From positions 27,394,057 to 27,458,056 of the forward strand of contig CM033402.1 of assembly GCA_019426215.1 (NCBI GenBank): DNA of 64,000 nucleotides. Direction: 5' to 3'. Below, piece by piece: positions 35,567 to 48,114 of this stretch (positions are counted from its first letter, which is position 1; each line of letters opens with the position of its first letter). The notes beneath the pieces are model-generated. The model searched no databases and had not been told where the DNA came from. It saw only the letters and a list, made by a program, of their open reading frames with translations. The DNA comes from Buddleja alternifolia (lineage: Eukaryota > Streptophyta > Magnoliopsida > Lamiales > Scrophulariaceae). The position numbers and the translations under genes are program-made.

Positions 35567-36540
35567 CCAAGGTCTGAGGGGATTAAAGGCCAAGATATTT
35601 TTCCTTTTTCTGTATTAGAGGGAGTATTCCGCTGTGCTCGGGTGCATCATATATACAATATAGTCAACTAGTCATTGTTGACTATTTGGGCCGGAAAACT
35701 GAAGAGGTCAATTGAAGTAGGTAGGGGGGCCGAGCTCGAGCCGAGCCGAGCCAAATATTTCGGTTCGAGCTCGAGCTCAGAAAAAATAAATTAATTTTTT
35801 TCAACTATTATATATATTTTTTTATTAATATACCACCTACGCGCAGGGAAGACGGATGGATTCCAGAAAGGGAAGGTGATTATGGAAGATACATATATAA
35901 TATTATATGTATGTATATATTAATAAATAAATATTACATTATATTATATATATTAAAAAAATATCATTTTTAAGGCTCGCGAACCTTCGAACATGTATTT
36001 TTGGGTTCGAACTTTTTTCGAGTTGGCTTGGCTTGTTGGTCACCACTAAGTAGGGGTATGCGCTTGATTCGATTTGGATTTCAGAGTCGTGTAATTTGGG
36101 TTTGGGTCATGTTAGGTAAATATCGATGAATTAATGTGCATTAGTTTCGTGTTTCGAATACAAATATTTAACCATAATTATTCTATCGGGTGGGTTCGCC
36201 TTCGCTCACCCCCAATCCTTAATCCAATTTGATTAAGACTCCTCCAAGTCCTTTATTGAGATGAGTTATATTTTTACTAGGGTCGTCAATCAAGTTGTGA
36301 GCTGAGCTTATTGATGCTCATGCTCGTTTGATACTAAACAAATTGTTATTTTCAAAATGGGACCGGGCTTGATGAGCTTCAAGCCAAGCCAGAACCTATT
36401 TGAATTTAAAATTTTAATATTTTTATTTTTTTAGTCAAAATAATAAGATAAATCTACAAAATAGAACCCTAATAACCTAAGAATCTCAATGCACATTAAA
36501 ATTATCATAATCAAACATATCCAATATTAGAACTCCATGT
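35567..36540. other. Intergenic stretch with decayed hAT-like ends
   Basis: 35695-36055 begins TAGGGGGGCCGAGCTCGAGCC and ends with GTTGGCTTGGCTTGTTGGTCACCACTA, so the ends are partly complementary, as in a decayed hAT-type element. A second piece near 36280 (TAGGGTCGTCAATCAAGTTG) resembles the TIR of the 19918-20822 element and is followed by GAGCTGAGCTT-type sequence. Target duplications could not be fixed for either. No gene is seen. Confidence 0.45.
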
Positions 36541-36615
36541 TATAAAACAAATAAACAGACTTTCTCTCTCTAGAGGCGAAATTCTCTATGCCTTCTCTCT
36601 GCCCCTCATTCCACC

Positions 36616-37288
36616 ATGGACACTACACCTCTCCCCTCCTTCTTGGGTGAAGAGAAGGAGATGGGAGAAAGAAAAATGAAAAAAGTCAAAACAAGAGGCT
36701 TAATGGATGACAATATTAGTATGGAAGAGGATGATTTGGGAACCATGCATATGGATGAACCCCCTACGTCCTAAAGCTTCCTATCGACATATCCTAATGA
36801 AGAAACAAAGCACTACCACAGAAAAAAAGGAGTCTATCTAGGATAAAGGCATTTTTGAGCTGCTTGACCAAGGGTTCAATTGTTTCTTCCTTAAACTCAC
36901 TAACTTGGGTAAATATGAGTTTATCCTCACTGAAGGGCCATGGAGATTCTTTAGTTAGTATATCATTGTCCGAAAATGATTTAAGGGCCTCCTCCTACAA
37001 AGCCATGATAGCCGTCTCATGGGTACGTGTACTGAAACTTGATGTTGAGTTCTTTCAAGATGAGATCATTTTTTCTATTGCCACATGTATTGGTTTACCC
37101 ATAAAACTAGACCATAACGCACACAAAACTTCTAGGGGGAGGTTTGCCCATTTTTTTGTGGAAATAGACCTAGAAAAATCTATCCTTGGCGCTATTGAGG
37201 TCCATGATACGACATACAATATTGTGTATGAAAATCTACCGGTAATTTGCTTCTCTTGTGGGTAAGTGGGACATCAAGACACGGCATG
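36616..37288 (+). pseudogene. LINE ORF1, N-terminal part (DUF4283 and start of zinc knuckle)
   Basis: An ATG in good context (CCACCATGG) begins MDTTPLPSFLGEEKEMG. After stops and frame changes the sequence matches the DUF4283 region of plant L1 ORF1 proteins (FILTEGPWRFFS and then, in another frame, AMIAVSWVRVLKLDVEFF). It ends in the CCHC-type knuckle start PVICFSCG at 37265. The knuckle is cut by the Athila insertion at 37289. ORF1 proteins bind LINE RNA. Confidence 0.72.
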
Positions 37289-39226
37289 TGACACGCTAAA
37301 AGCCAACGTGCTATGATAGCAAGTGCACTAGTCGTGTGTAGTAATAAGTGGACTAAAAGTCCGGATTGTCGAACCACGGAGACTTGAATTTTAGTTTATG
37401 ATTTTATAGAAAAAAAAGAACAAATATAATTAAAGTAAATTATAGGTAAAATGCATACAATAAGAACAAGATTACACAATTGATTTTACACAAAGTATAA
37501 AGGGAGACTAAGGCACATGCTAGGTTCAAATTGATCAATTATACTTATAAAGATTCTAGTTGAAGGATTACGCTTATATTGTTATGGTGAGAACTCCGAG
37601 GGTAGAGAATAACCGATGTCTCGCGTATAAACTCCTATGCTTAGATCGTGATTTCCCAAATATTCCTATCCGAAAATCTAACCACTAAACATGCATTAAC
37701 GTACTAGAGTTCACTCGATTTGAATCGAACAACTTCACCCGGGAATCTTTACCTATGTCTAGGGCAATTCCTCATTAGTTACGGGTCATGATGTGAATTT
37801 CTTGCACCCTAAGTCAATTTTCTCCCGAAATATTAACCTAGGCATAAGATTCTAACATATAGTGATCAAGTATATGCAAGATAGGCAAAAACACAAATTC
37901 ACATCACATAACAATATAAGAACAACCTCAACAATCATCTATTATAAGCATATATCACAATTTGGCCTTACATGGCCCTAGTCTTATGAATTTAGTTCAT
38001 AATGGATAATATGAAAAACATAAATGAATTAATACACATGTTCATAGACATAATTGAAATGAAAAGCTATAAAAACTCCCTCAAAAGTGAATAATGATGG
38101 ATCTTGAAGTTGAGCCTTCAATCCCCAAGCTCTTTTCCTTCCTCTAGTTTTCCCCTCCAAGAGTGATGAAGAATGGTGATGAATGGTGGAGAAATCAGAT
38201 TAGGGGCTGCCCCCCTCTCCTCTAAGAATCTGAAATTGATAGTGAATGATGAAGAGTATGGGTTCCCCCTCCTTTTATAGCCAAAATTCCACTAAAGTAT
38301 GCATTAAGAATTCCCATTAAAGTTCCCCAATGAGAATTCCACCTAAGGTGATGCTTAAAGTTTGGCTTTTAAGATTCCAACCAGCTAAAAAATGCTGAAC
38401 TTTCGGCCATTAAGAATTCCACCAAGCATAACCATGTGAAAACTTCAACAAAACACATGCATGCTGCCATTTTCTTGCTTTCCAGCGCAGTCTTAGTATT
38501 TTCCTCATAAACTTCTCCACAGATCTCCAAATTGGATGATTCAAGTCCCCATGTTCAGATAACACATAGATCTACAACTTTTCAGAAGGACATTTTGTCC
38601 AATTCGGTCTCTAAGTATACCTAAATTACGTTTGAACATGGAGGTTGTTTCTGATTTGGCGCCCATAAAGTAAATCTACCAAGAAACACACTTATGACAA
38701 CCCCTCAACACATGTGCTGAATTATGGCCAAAAGTGATTCTTACCCATCATATAAGGCTGGAATTTAGGCTGAAAAAGGAGTAACATTCGGACTATCCAT
38801 GCCTAGGCATGACTAGGAGGGCGCTGGGGCGTATCCTGGCACATGTACTTCTCTGTTCGGCGCAGCAATCGTATTTCCTTCACAATTATCTCTATAGACC
38901 TCCGATTTGGATGTTTCAAGTTCCCATTTGAAGCTAAGACATACATCTAAAATTTTGTAGAAGGAAACTTTGTCTAAGTCGGTCTCGAAATGTACGGAAT
39001 TATCGCTCGAATGTGGTAGGAGATGTATAAACCGCCTCGGTGTTGAAAAACATGCTTGAACTTGTTTTGTACATCGTTTTTCTTCCCTTTTCTTCATGTA
39101 TTCTCATTTATTACCTGTATTCACTTAACACACCTATTAAATGCAAATGTGACATGATTTAAGCAATAAGTGAATCCAAATCATAAGAATTACGGTCTTA
39201 AAAACACGTAAAAACACCTCTTATCA
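37289..39226 (-). repeat. Athila 3' LTR (left)
   Basis: 1938 bp, nearly identical to 46181-48114. It is preceded by GCATG. The short minus-strand frame at 38813-39097 is repeated at 47701-47985 and is LTR sequence, not a gene. A degenerate GC palindrome (CATGCCTAGGCATG) lies near 38800. Confidence 0.95.
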
Positions 39227-39241
39227 ACACCCCCAAACTTA
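39227..39241 (-). other. Athila polypurine tract
   Basis: Touching the 3' LTR, the + strand reads ACACCCCCAAACTTA, so the sense strand is TAAGTTTGGGGGTGT. This is the expected position of the plus-strand primer. The second Athila element has ACACCCCCACACTTA at the same place (58996-59010). Confidence 0.8.
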
Positions 39242-40880
39242 TCAATTGCTCGACCTCGAGCAATAAGAGCTATAAGGCAAGACCAACATCATTCAATGGG
39301 AGAAAACAAAACAACTAACTAACTCACTTTCGTGGAGTAAACGATTGCACTTAGCGGGTGCAACAAGCCTTTAAACCTTTGAGTTACCTCAAAGGACGAG
39401 TTATAGTCTCGTGAGGGTTTGCATAAGATATACCCACAAAATCTAGCAAATTTTCAATCCCAACCGAATCAACACATCTCAATATGATCAACAAGAATGA
39501 ATGGCATAAAATCAACCTTTTAAAGTTTACAAATATATATATACATATCAACTACTTTTGCTCATGTGACACCAATACTTGAAATGACTCCCTAGGGTAT
39601 AGTGAAAAATAAATCTAGGGTATTATAGTCGAGAGGCATCCTTACCAAATTTTGGACATTAATCCCATATCTATCAACTTTTGATCAAACACAAGGCACA
39701 AGAATTATAGAAAATCTCATAGCCATTTAAATTTCATTATCTCAAATATTCAACATTCAATTCATATGGAATTTCCATTAAACTTCATTAAGGCTAGATC
39801 ATGTGCAATGTTTTATTCCATTAGGCTTTCTATGACACCCATGTAACAAGTTTTAGACCAATGACTCCCAAACTAGATAGTTTTAGGGCATTAAGTGTAG
39901 AGACACTCCTAAGGATTTAATCACTTGAGTATCAAAGGCCACGAAATAAAACTAGATCTTTTAAACAATTCACTTCTTTTGGCTTGAGCATAGCTCAAAT
40001 TAGCATAATAGTACAGTATATAGGCATGAAACTTTTCACCTCCGGTACGTATTAGCCTGACCACTTTTGTTCATACCAAAATTCAACCTTTTCAATTCAT
40101 TGTTAGCATATAAAATTACTACTCAACTTATAACCTTATGAGAAATCTAAGTTAATATTTCTGGGAATAATTCCTTAAGTGTCTCAAGATGGTTATCCTC
40201 TCAACTCCTCTACCTTCGATTTAAGTGCATTGTGAATCATCTAAAGAATCAATTCTAGTCTAAGGTCTCCACGAGCAATTTCAAAGATATATATATTCCA
40301 TTAAATTCAGATTATTTCAAGAATTCATGTCATTTTTCCAAGTAAATCAATTTCAATGCATCAATTGGAAGGACTAAAATTTTTTCATGCTTGATTTTCT
40401 CAACAAAGAAGCATATAAACATGATATCAAACAAACTTTCCCCAAATTCAAGTTAAAAATTAGGATTGCATTTTCAATATTCAAAATAGATACTCTTCTA
40501 CCCCCAAACTTAAATCCAACATTGTCCCCAATGTTGTTACAACAGGCATACACAAAGATAAAAGAACACTTACAACCAAGGATATTGAAGAACATCCTTA
40601 AGCTTCCAATGCATCCTTACAAAGTTTCTCCTCTTATCGAGTAAAATAAGAATCTCTAAAGGTGGGGTCCAAATGTGCATCATATCTAACACTTCAACTT
40701 TTTAAACCATCAAGCATAAGAAAAACATACATGCCCAAAGTGCATGCTTGAACACAATAAAAAGAAACAAACTAAACAAAACAAAAACGAAAGCAAAAAG
40801 AAAAGAAAACTTACAAACTTGGGTTGCCTCCCAAGAAGCGCTAGTTTAGAGTCGGTAGCTCGACTTGAGATAAAGAATCG
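39242..40880 (-). other. Athila non-coding stretch between pol and 3' LTR, with two hairpins
   Basis: No protein-like frame; the env-position ORF seen in the second Athila element is missing here. Two perfect inverted repeats stand out: CAACATTG-TCCC-CAATGTTG at 40517-40536, next to a second C-rich PPT-like run (40500-40508), and CTTGGG-TTGCCT-CCCAAG at 40818-40835 just after the pol stop. Both recur at matching places in the second Athila element. Confidence 0.7.
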
Positions 40881-43274
40881 CTAAAGATCCTGGAGGGGAA
40901 TGGTCACTTTATCCCTCGACCCGTCAATCCCAATGTAATGCTTTAATCTTTGGGCGTTTGTCATGAAGGTTCGTCCATTATCCGTTATAAGTTCAATGGC
41001 ACCAGAAGCATACACACGAGATACAACAAATGGTCCCGACCATTTTGACTTGAGCTTCCCGGGAAAAAGTCGAAGGCGAGAATTGTATAGTAAAACCTTG
41101 TCTCCTTCATGAAATTCTCGGGGAATAATACGCTTATCATGCCATGTTTTCGTTCTCTCCTTGTAAAGCTTGGCGTTCTCATACGCTTGATGGCGCCATT
41201 CCTCAAGTTCGTGTAATTGGAGTAATCGCTTGGTACCTACGAGTTGAGAATCAAAATTTAGAAATTTAATAGCCCAAAAAGCGCGATGTTCGAGCTCAAC
41301 CGGTAAATGACATGCTTTTCCAAAGACAAGGCGATATGGGGACATGCCAATCGGAGTTTTAAACGCGGTTCTATATGCCCACAAGGCGTCATCTAGTTTA
41401 AGGGACCAATCTTTTCTAGATGCGTTAACCGTTTTTTCAAGAATGCGTTTAATCTCCCGATTCGACACCTCCACTTGACCACTCGTTTGAGGATGATATG
41501 GGGTTGAGATTTTATGCCGTACCCCGTACTTGTTCAGTAAGTGCTCGAATTGTTTGTTACAAAAATGGGTGCCCCCGTCACTAACGATTGCTCTAGGAGT
41601 TCCAAAACGAGTGAAAATCCTTTTTTTTAAAAATCGAGTAACCACCCGAGCATCATTAGTTGGTAAAGCCTCAGCTTCGACCCATTTGGAGACATAGTCG
41701 ACCGCAACAAGAATATACTTATTGGAACAAGAACTAGGGAAGGGTCCCATAAAATCAATACCCCATACATCAAATAGTTCACATTCAAGCATGTTATTCA
41801 ATGGCATTTCGTGTCTTTTAGAGATGTTACCTGTTCGTTGACACCTATCACAAGATTGAACATACAAGAATGCATCTTTAGAAAGAGTAGGCCAAAAGAA
41901 ACCTGATTGAAGCACTTTAGCCACTGTTTTAGAGGGTCCAAAGTGACCACCTACCGACATATCATGACAATGGGCGAGAATTGATGCTATTTCCTCCTCG
42001 GGGATACATCGTCGAATGAGGCCATCTGCACAAATCTTAAATAGATATGGTTCGTCCCACAAATATCGCTTCACATCAAATAAGAATTTCTTCTTTTGAT
42101 GATAAGTGATATCCGGAGGAAGAACTCCCGTGACAAGATAATTTGCATAATTGGCATACCAAGGAGCATCATTATGAAGTATAGCATACAATTGCTCATC
42201 GGGAAACTCCTCACAAATAGGTTTATCAAACACGCACTCAGGCTTAGGAATCTCTATCCTAGACAAGTGGTCGGCAACAACATTTTCTACTCCTTTCTTA
42301 TCCTTAATTTCTATGTCAAATTCTTGAAGAAGTAAAATCCACCTAATGAGTCTAGGTTTGGCATCCTTTTTGGCAAGCAAGTATTTTAATGCGGAGTGAT
42401 CAGTGTACACAATTACTTTATTCAAAATGAGATAAGCATGGAACTTGTCAAATGCAAATACTATGGCTAGTAATTCTTTTTCCGTGGTTGCGTAATTCAT
42501 TTGTGCATCATTTAAAGTCTTACTAGCATAGTAGATGGTTCGAAATACCTTATCCTTCCTTTGGCCAAGGACCGCACCCACCGCGGTATCACTAGCATCA
42601 CACATCAATTCGAAGGGCAAACTCCAATCGGGAGGTGCCATGATGGGAGCAGATATCAATAGCTCCTTAAGAGTTATGAAGGCCTGTAAACAAAGGGAAT
42701 CAAAATTGAATGGTGCATCTTTGACAAGCAAGTTAGATAACGGCTTTGCAATTTTGGAAATTTTTTTGATAAATCGCCTATAGAAGCCGGCATGACCAAG
42801 AAAGCTCCTCACGGCTTTCACCGATGTAGGTGGAGGAAGCTTTTCTATTACCTCAATCTTGGCTTGGTCCACTTCAATCCCTTTTTGGGAGATTTTGTGA
42901 CCTAGCACAATCCCTTCCCGGACCATAAAATGACATTTTTCCCAATTCAAAACAAGATTTGTTTCCTCACAGCGTTTTAGAACACGGTCCAAATGATCAA
43001 GACATGTGTTAAATGAGGTTCCAAAAACAGAAAAATCATCCATAAAAATCTCAAGGAATTCTTCAACCATGTCATGAAAGATCGCCATCATACATCGTTG
43101 AAATGTGGCCGGGGCATTGCATAATCCAAACGGCATCCGCCTATAAGCAAACGTGCCATAGGGACAAGTGAAAGTTGTTTTCTCTTGGTCCTCGGGGGCT
43201 ATGGCAATTTGGTTATAGCCGGAATACCCATCTAGAAAACAATAAAAATCATGTCCAGCTAACCTTTCAAGCAT
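40881..43274 (-). pseudogene. pol: Athila pol: reverse transcriptase (N-truncated), RNase H, integrase
   Basis: An open frame of 797 codons. RT is entered inside its palm: [37 protein letters not shown], then the active-site FMDD at residues 77-80. RNase H spans about 222-345 with Asp226 in [20 protein letters not shown] and [10 protein letters not shown]. Integrase follows with an H2C2 finger ([18 protein letters not shown]), first Asp in WGIDFMGPF, second in [11 protein letters not shown] and Glu in [10 protein letters not shown], then a C-terminal domain to TIPLQDL. Upstream of this start an in-frame TAA follows FPLPFID, and before that about 60 RT codons are deleted (43320-43345), so no full polyprotein can be made. 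Confidence 0.93.
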
Positions 43275-43336
43275 TTAGTCAATGAATGGGAGGGGGAAAT
43301 GGTCCTTACGAGTGGCATCATTTAACTTGCGATAAT

Positions 43337-45937
43337 CTATACAAACACGCCACCCAGTATTTTGTGCATGCACACCGCTGGACTTATGCCTTTTATATCC
43401 GCAATTTTCCACCCGAAGGCCTTTTTGTTGGCCTTCAACACTCTCATGAGTCGCTCCTCCTGTTCTCCTGTCAAAGAAGATGAGACAATTAAAGGTAGAG
43501 TCTCATTATCATTTAAAAATACATATTTCAAATGTAATGGTAATGGTTTAAGCTCAAGGATAGGGGCCTCTTCGATAGAAGGGCGAGGAGGAGCCAAGAG
43601 TGATCTTTCTAATTTTTTAGCTCCAATGACGTGGTAAAGAGGTGGCTTCTCTACGCTAAACATGGTTTCCAATTGTTCTTCACTCGCTGAATCGACATCC
43701 ATAGATTTGGAAAGACATGTCTCCAATGGGTCGTCTACCATTTGTGCCTGAAAAGTCTCATCAATCAACATATCAAATACATCGATGCGTAAACATGAGT
43801 CAGGATCACATGGGTGTTTAAGCACTTTAAAAACATCAAAGGTGACCTTTTCATCTCCCACATTTAAGGTTAGCTTACCATTGGCAATATCGATTACCGC
43901 CTTACCAGTGGCTAGGAATGGTCTTCCTAGGATCAGGGGTACCTCAACATCTTCCTCCATATCAAGAACCACAAAGTCAACCGGGAAATAGAATTTGTCG
44001 ACTTGAACGATTACATCTTCGATTATTCCCCGTGGTCTCTTGATTGATCTATCGGCAAGTTGGAGGCTCATTGAAGTCGGCTTTGGGTTACCAAGGCCCA
44101 ACTTTTTGAAAAGAGAGTACGGGAGGAGGTTGATGCTAGCTCCCGAGTCACACAAAACTTTTTCGAAGGATAATGGCCCAATCGTGCAAGGAATAGTGAG
44201 ACTCCCAGGGTCTTCAAGTTTCATTGGTAATTTATTAAGCAATACGGCGGAGCATTCCTCGGTTAGGCACACCGTTTCGTTTTCCTCCCACTTTTGTTTG
44301 TTGGATAAAATATCCTTGAAAAATTTCACGTAATTTGGCATTTGTAAAATTGCGTCTATAAAAGGAATATTAATTCTAACCTCACGAAGAATTGCTAAGA
44401 TTCGAAGGAAACTTGGATCCATCTCCTTTTTTTTCTTTCTATGTGCATTAGGAAATGGCAGACGGACCTCGATGGGAGGATGCGTTGGAGTTGAAGAGCC
44501 CGCTGTGGAGGGTTCAGGAGGTGGCGCCTGGGCGCGACAATCGGCGCCAAGGCGCTGGGTCTCGGGCGCCTGAGCGTGATCATCGGGACGCTCGGGCGCA
44601 CAATTGCGAAGCATTCGTTCACTGTGGATTGATTCCGGTGCCTGGGCGTTCTCATCGAGGCGCTCGGGCGCGGAAATGCGAACAGCATCATTGACTACCT
44701 GTTTGCCACTTCTTAAGGTGATGGCGTGGCATTGCTCCTTCGGGTTTTTTTCTGTGTCACTTGGTAAAGTTCCCGGGGCTCTCTCACTGATCGCCTTTGC
44801 CATTTGACCCATTTGTGTCTTTAAATCCTTCATGTCCATCATTATATCCTTCATCATAGTACGGAGTTCGTTGATTGCTGAATCCGATTTCTTTATTTGT
44901 TCATCGAGACGCTCTTCGGTTGTAAGAGGTCTTATTTGCCTTTGTATATGAGGATTACCTTGCCTTTGAGCTTGGTTATTGTTGAATGGGGGCCTTGGTG
45001 CTTGATAGACGCCGGGATGGGCATTTTGTGCCGGATTGGGCCTCCTTGGAAAATTTTCGGGCACATGGAAGTTCAATTGAGGTCGATTGGCATTTCCAAC
45101 ATAGTTTACATTGCCAACCATTGTTTCCAAAGCAACTTCTTCGCCCAACTCTTGAACACAAGCAATCTTTTTAGTGGGTGTGATTTCTTCATCATCGGGA
45201 TAGAGTTCATCTTCCCGGGCTAATTGCTCAATCTTGTCCCACACACTTTGGCAATCGAGCCCTAAGGAGATCACCACCGGCGCGGCATTGAGCCTATTTC
45301 GGATGCGCGAACGGACTCCATCATGGAATCGTAATACTTGCTCGCTCAATCTTAGGTTGTGATCCGGACATTTTCGGAGCATGTTTTTATATCTAGCCCA
45401 TGCCTCGGCTAAGGACTCATGATTCCCCTGCTTAAACTCCTTAATGTTGCTCCTTAGCTCATTGATTTTGGAGGGTGGAAAGAATTTGCTCAAAAAGGCA
45501 TCGACCAATTGTCCCCATGTTGTGATGGATTGGGGTGGTAGAGATTTGTACCACATGGTCGCCCTTTCCTTTAATGAGAAGTGGAAGACTCTTAGACGAA
45601 TTGCATCGAGATCCCGTGGATGAAATTGGGTAGTCATGAGAGTATCGTCTAAAGTCTCCAAATGCTCATGAGGTGATTCATGGGGCTCTCCATAGAAGGG
45701 TTCGCTTTGCACCATGCTAAAGATGTGTGACGGAATGTGATAATTTGGTGCAAAGAAATTTGGAAAGACTACGGGCCCCGGTATAGTGTGGACCCTTGGA
45801 GGTAGACTTTCTCGGACCGATGGAAGTCTTTGAGGAGGTGCCGGTTGCATAGCTTGGAATAGATTTTGCAACCATTCCCTGTTTTCCGGGAGATTTATGT
45901 CGGGAAAATTCCCATTTGGATTTAGATTGTCGGCCAT
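43337..45937 (-). pseudogene. gag: Athila gag-protease
   Basis: 866 codons starting MADNLNPNGNFPDINLPENR. The Retrotrans_gag domain lies at about 115-210 (MWYKSLPPQSITTW and FPPSKINELRSNIKEFKQ). No CCHC knuckle is visible. A Pro/Ala/Glu-rich linker around 430-490 is encoded by GCGCC-rich repeats. The aspartic protease has LCDSGASINLLP with its Asp at about residue 597, and LILGRPFLATG. The frame ends abnormally: after GISPAVCMHKI the sequence jumps by deletion into the RT motif GWRVCIDYRKLN, out of frame, and stops. The gag and protease parts themselves are open and look functional, so this copy could supply gag in trans (inference). Confidence 0.9.
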
Positions 45938-46160
45938 TTCTCGAGCGCGTCTACTAGATCGAAGAACACGCTCTATCTACGGCTCAAAATTGTATAGAGG
46001 CTCGTTAGAAGAGCGGGTCATGCACCACAAATTACACCTAACAATTAAACACAAAAAACAAAATTAGAATAATAAAATAAAAGAAAGGTTAGAAATAAAC
46101 GAAGAACTAAGAATTAGGAAAATTTAAACGAAAAATCAAAAACTAAAATGAACAAGTCCC

Positions 46161-46180
46161 CGGCAACGGCGCCAAAAACT
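46161..46180 (-). other. Athila primer binding site (tRNA-Asp type)
   Basis: Directly inside the 5' LTR the minus strand reads TGGCGCCGTTGCCGGGG after a short AAGTTTT-like spacer. This is complementary to the 3' end of plant tRNA-Asp, as in other Athila elements. Confidence 0.85.
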
Positions 46181-48114
46181 TGACACGCTAAAAGCCAACG
46201 TGCTATGATAGCAAGTGCACTAGTCGTGTGTAGTAATAAGTGGACTAAAAGTCCGGATTGTCGAACCACGGAGACTTGAATTTTAGTTTATGATTTTATA
46301 GAAAAAAAGGAACAAATATAATTAAAGTAAATTATAGGTAAAATGCATACAATAAGAACAAGATTACACAATTGATTTTACACAAAGTATAAAGGGAGAC
46401 TAAGGCACATGCTAGGTTCAAATTGATCAATTATACTTATAAAGATTCTAGTTGAAGGATTACGCTTATATTGTTATGGTGAGAACTCCGAGGGTAGAGA
46501 ATAACCGATGTCTCGCGTATAAACTCCTATGCTTAAATCGTGATTTCCCAAATATTCCTATCCGGAAATCTAACCACTAAACATGCATTAACGTACTAGA
46601 GTTCACTCGATTTGAATCGAACAACTTCACCCGGGAATCTTTACCTATGTCTAGGGCAATTCCTCATTAGTTACGGGTCATGATGTGAATTTCTTGCACC
46701 CTAAGTCAATTTTCTCCCGAAATATTAACCTAGGCATAAGATTCTAACATATAGTGATCAAGTATATGCAAGATAGGCAAAAACACAAATTCACATCACA
46801 TAACAATATAAGAACAACCTCAACAATCATCTATTATAAGCATATATCACAATTGGCCTTACATGGCCCTAGTCTTATGAATTTAGTTCATAATGGATAA
46901 TATGAAAAACATAAATGATTAATACACATGTTCATAGACATAATTGAAATGAAAAGCTATAAAACTCCCTCAAAAGTGAATAATGATGGATCTTGAAGTT
47001 GAGCCTTCAATCCCCAAGCTCTTTTCCTTCCTCTAGTTTTCCCCTCCAAGAGTGATGAAGAATGGTGATGAATGGTGGAGAAATCAGATTAGGGGCTGCC
47101 CCCTCTCCTCTAAGAATCTGAAATTGATAGTGAATGATGAAGAGTATGGGTTCCCCCTCCTTTTATAGCCAAAATTCCACTAAAGTATGCATTAAGAATT
47201 CCCATTAAAGTTCCCCAATGAGAATTCCACCTAAGGTGATGCTTAAAGTTTGGCTTTTAAGATTCCAACCAGCTAAAAAATGCTGAACTTTCGGCCATTA
47301 AGAATTCCACCAAGCATAACCATGTGAAAACTTCAACAAAACACATGCATGCTGCCATTTTCTTGCTTTCCAGCGCAGTCTTAGTATTTTCCTCATAAAC
47401 TTCTCCACAGATCTCCAAATTGGATGATTCAAGTCCCCATGTTCAGATAACACATAGATCTACAACTTTACAGAAGGACATTTTGTCCAATTCGGTCTCT
47501 AAGTATACCTAAATTACGTTTGAACATGGAGGTTGTTTCTGATTTGGCGCCCATAAAGTAAATCTACCAAGAAACACACTTATGACAACCCCTCAACACA
47601 TGTGCTGAATTATGGCCAAAAGTGATTCTTACCCATCATATAAGGCTGGAATTTAGGCTGAAAAAGGAGTAACATTCGGACTATCCATGCCTAGGCATGA
47701 CTAGGAGGGCGCTGGGGCGTATCCTGGCACATGTACTTCTCTGTTCGGCGCAGCAATCGTATTTCCTTCACAATTATCTCTATAGACCTCCGATTTGGAT
47801 GTTTCAAGTTCCCATTTGAAGCTAAGACATACATCTAAAATTTTGTAGAAGGAAACTTTGTCTAAGTCGGTCTCGAAATGTACGGAATTATCGCTCGAAT
47901 GTGGTAGGAGATGTATAAACCGCCTCGGTGTTGAAAAACATGCTTGAACTTGTTTTGTACATCGTTTTTCTTCCCTTTTCTTCATGTATTCTCATTTATT
48001 ACCTGTATTCACTTAACACACCTATTAAATGCAAATGTGACATGATTTAAGCAATAAGTGAATCCAAATCATAAGAATTACGGTCTTAAAAACACGTAAA
48101 AACACCTCTTATCA
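46181..48114 (-). repeat. Athila 5' LTR (right)
   Basis: 1934 bp, nearly identical to the left LTR and followed by the GCATG duplication. It should contain the element's promoter on the minus strand. Confidence 0.95.

Larger units (their letters stand above)
37289..48114 (-). mobile_element. Full-length Athila-type Ty3/Gypsy element, very young but defective
   Basis: LTRs at 37289-39226 (1938 bp) and 46181-48114 (1934 bp) start TGACACGC and end CTTATCA, flanked by a perfect GCATG duplication (37284-37288 and 48115-48119). By eye the LTRs differ by only about eight changes (four one-base indels and about four or five substitutions). Order on the minus strand: 5'LTR, tRNA-Asp PBS, gag-protease, RT-RNase H-integrase, a 1.6 kb non-coding stretch, PPT, 3'LTR. 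The RT sequence style ([16 protein letters not shown], FMDDFSVFG) and PBS fit the Athila lineage. A deletion and a stop at the gag/pol junction mean it cannot make RT itself. Confidence 0.95.

Noticed and set aside
38813..39097. 94-codon minus frame repeated identically at 47701-47985
   Set aside because: It lies in both Athila LTRs at the same position; this is repeat duplication, not two genes.
44455..44694. + strand frame with Arg/Ala-rich peptide
   Set aside because: It is the reverse side of the GC-rich gag linker of Athila.
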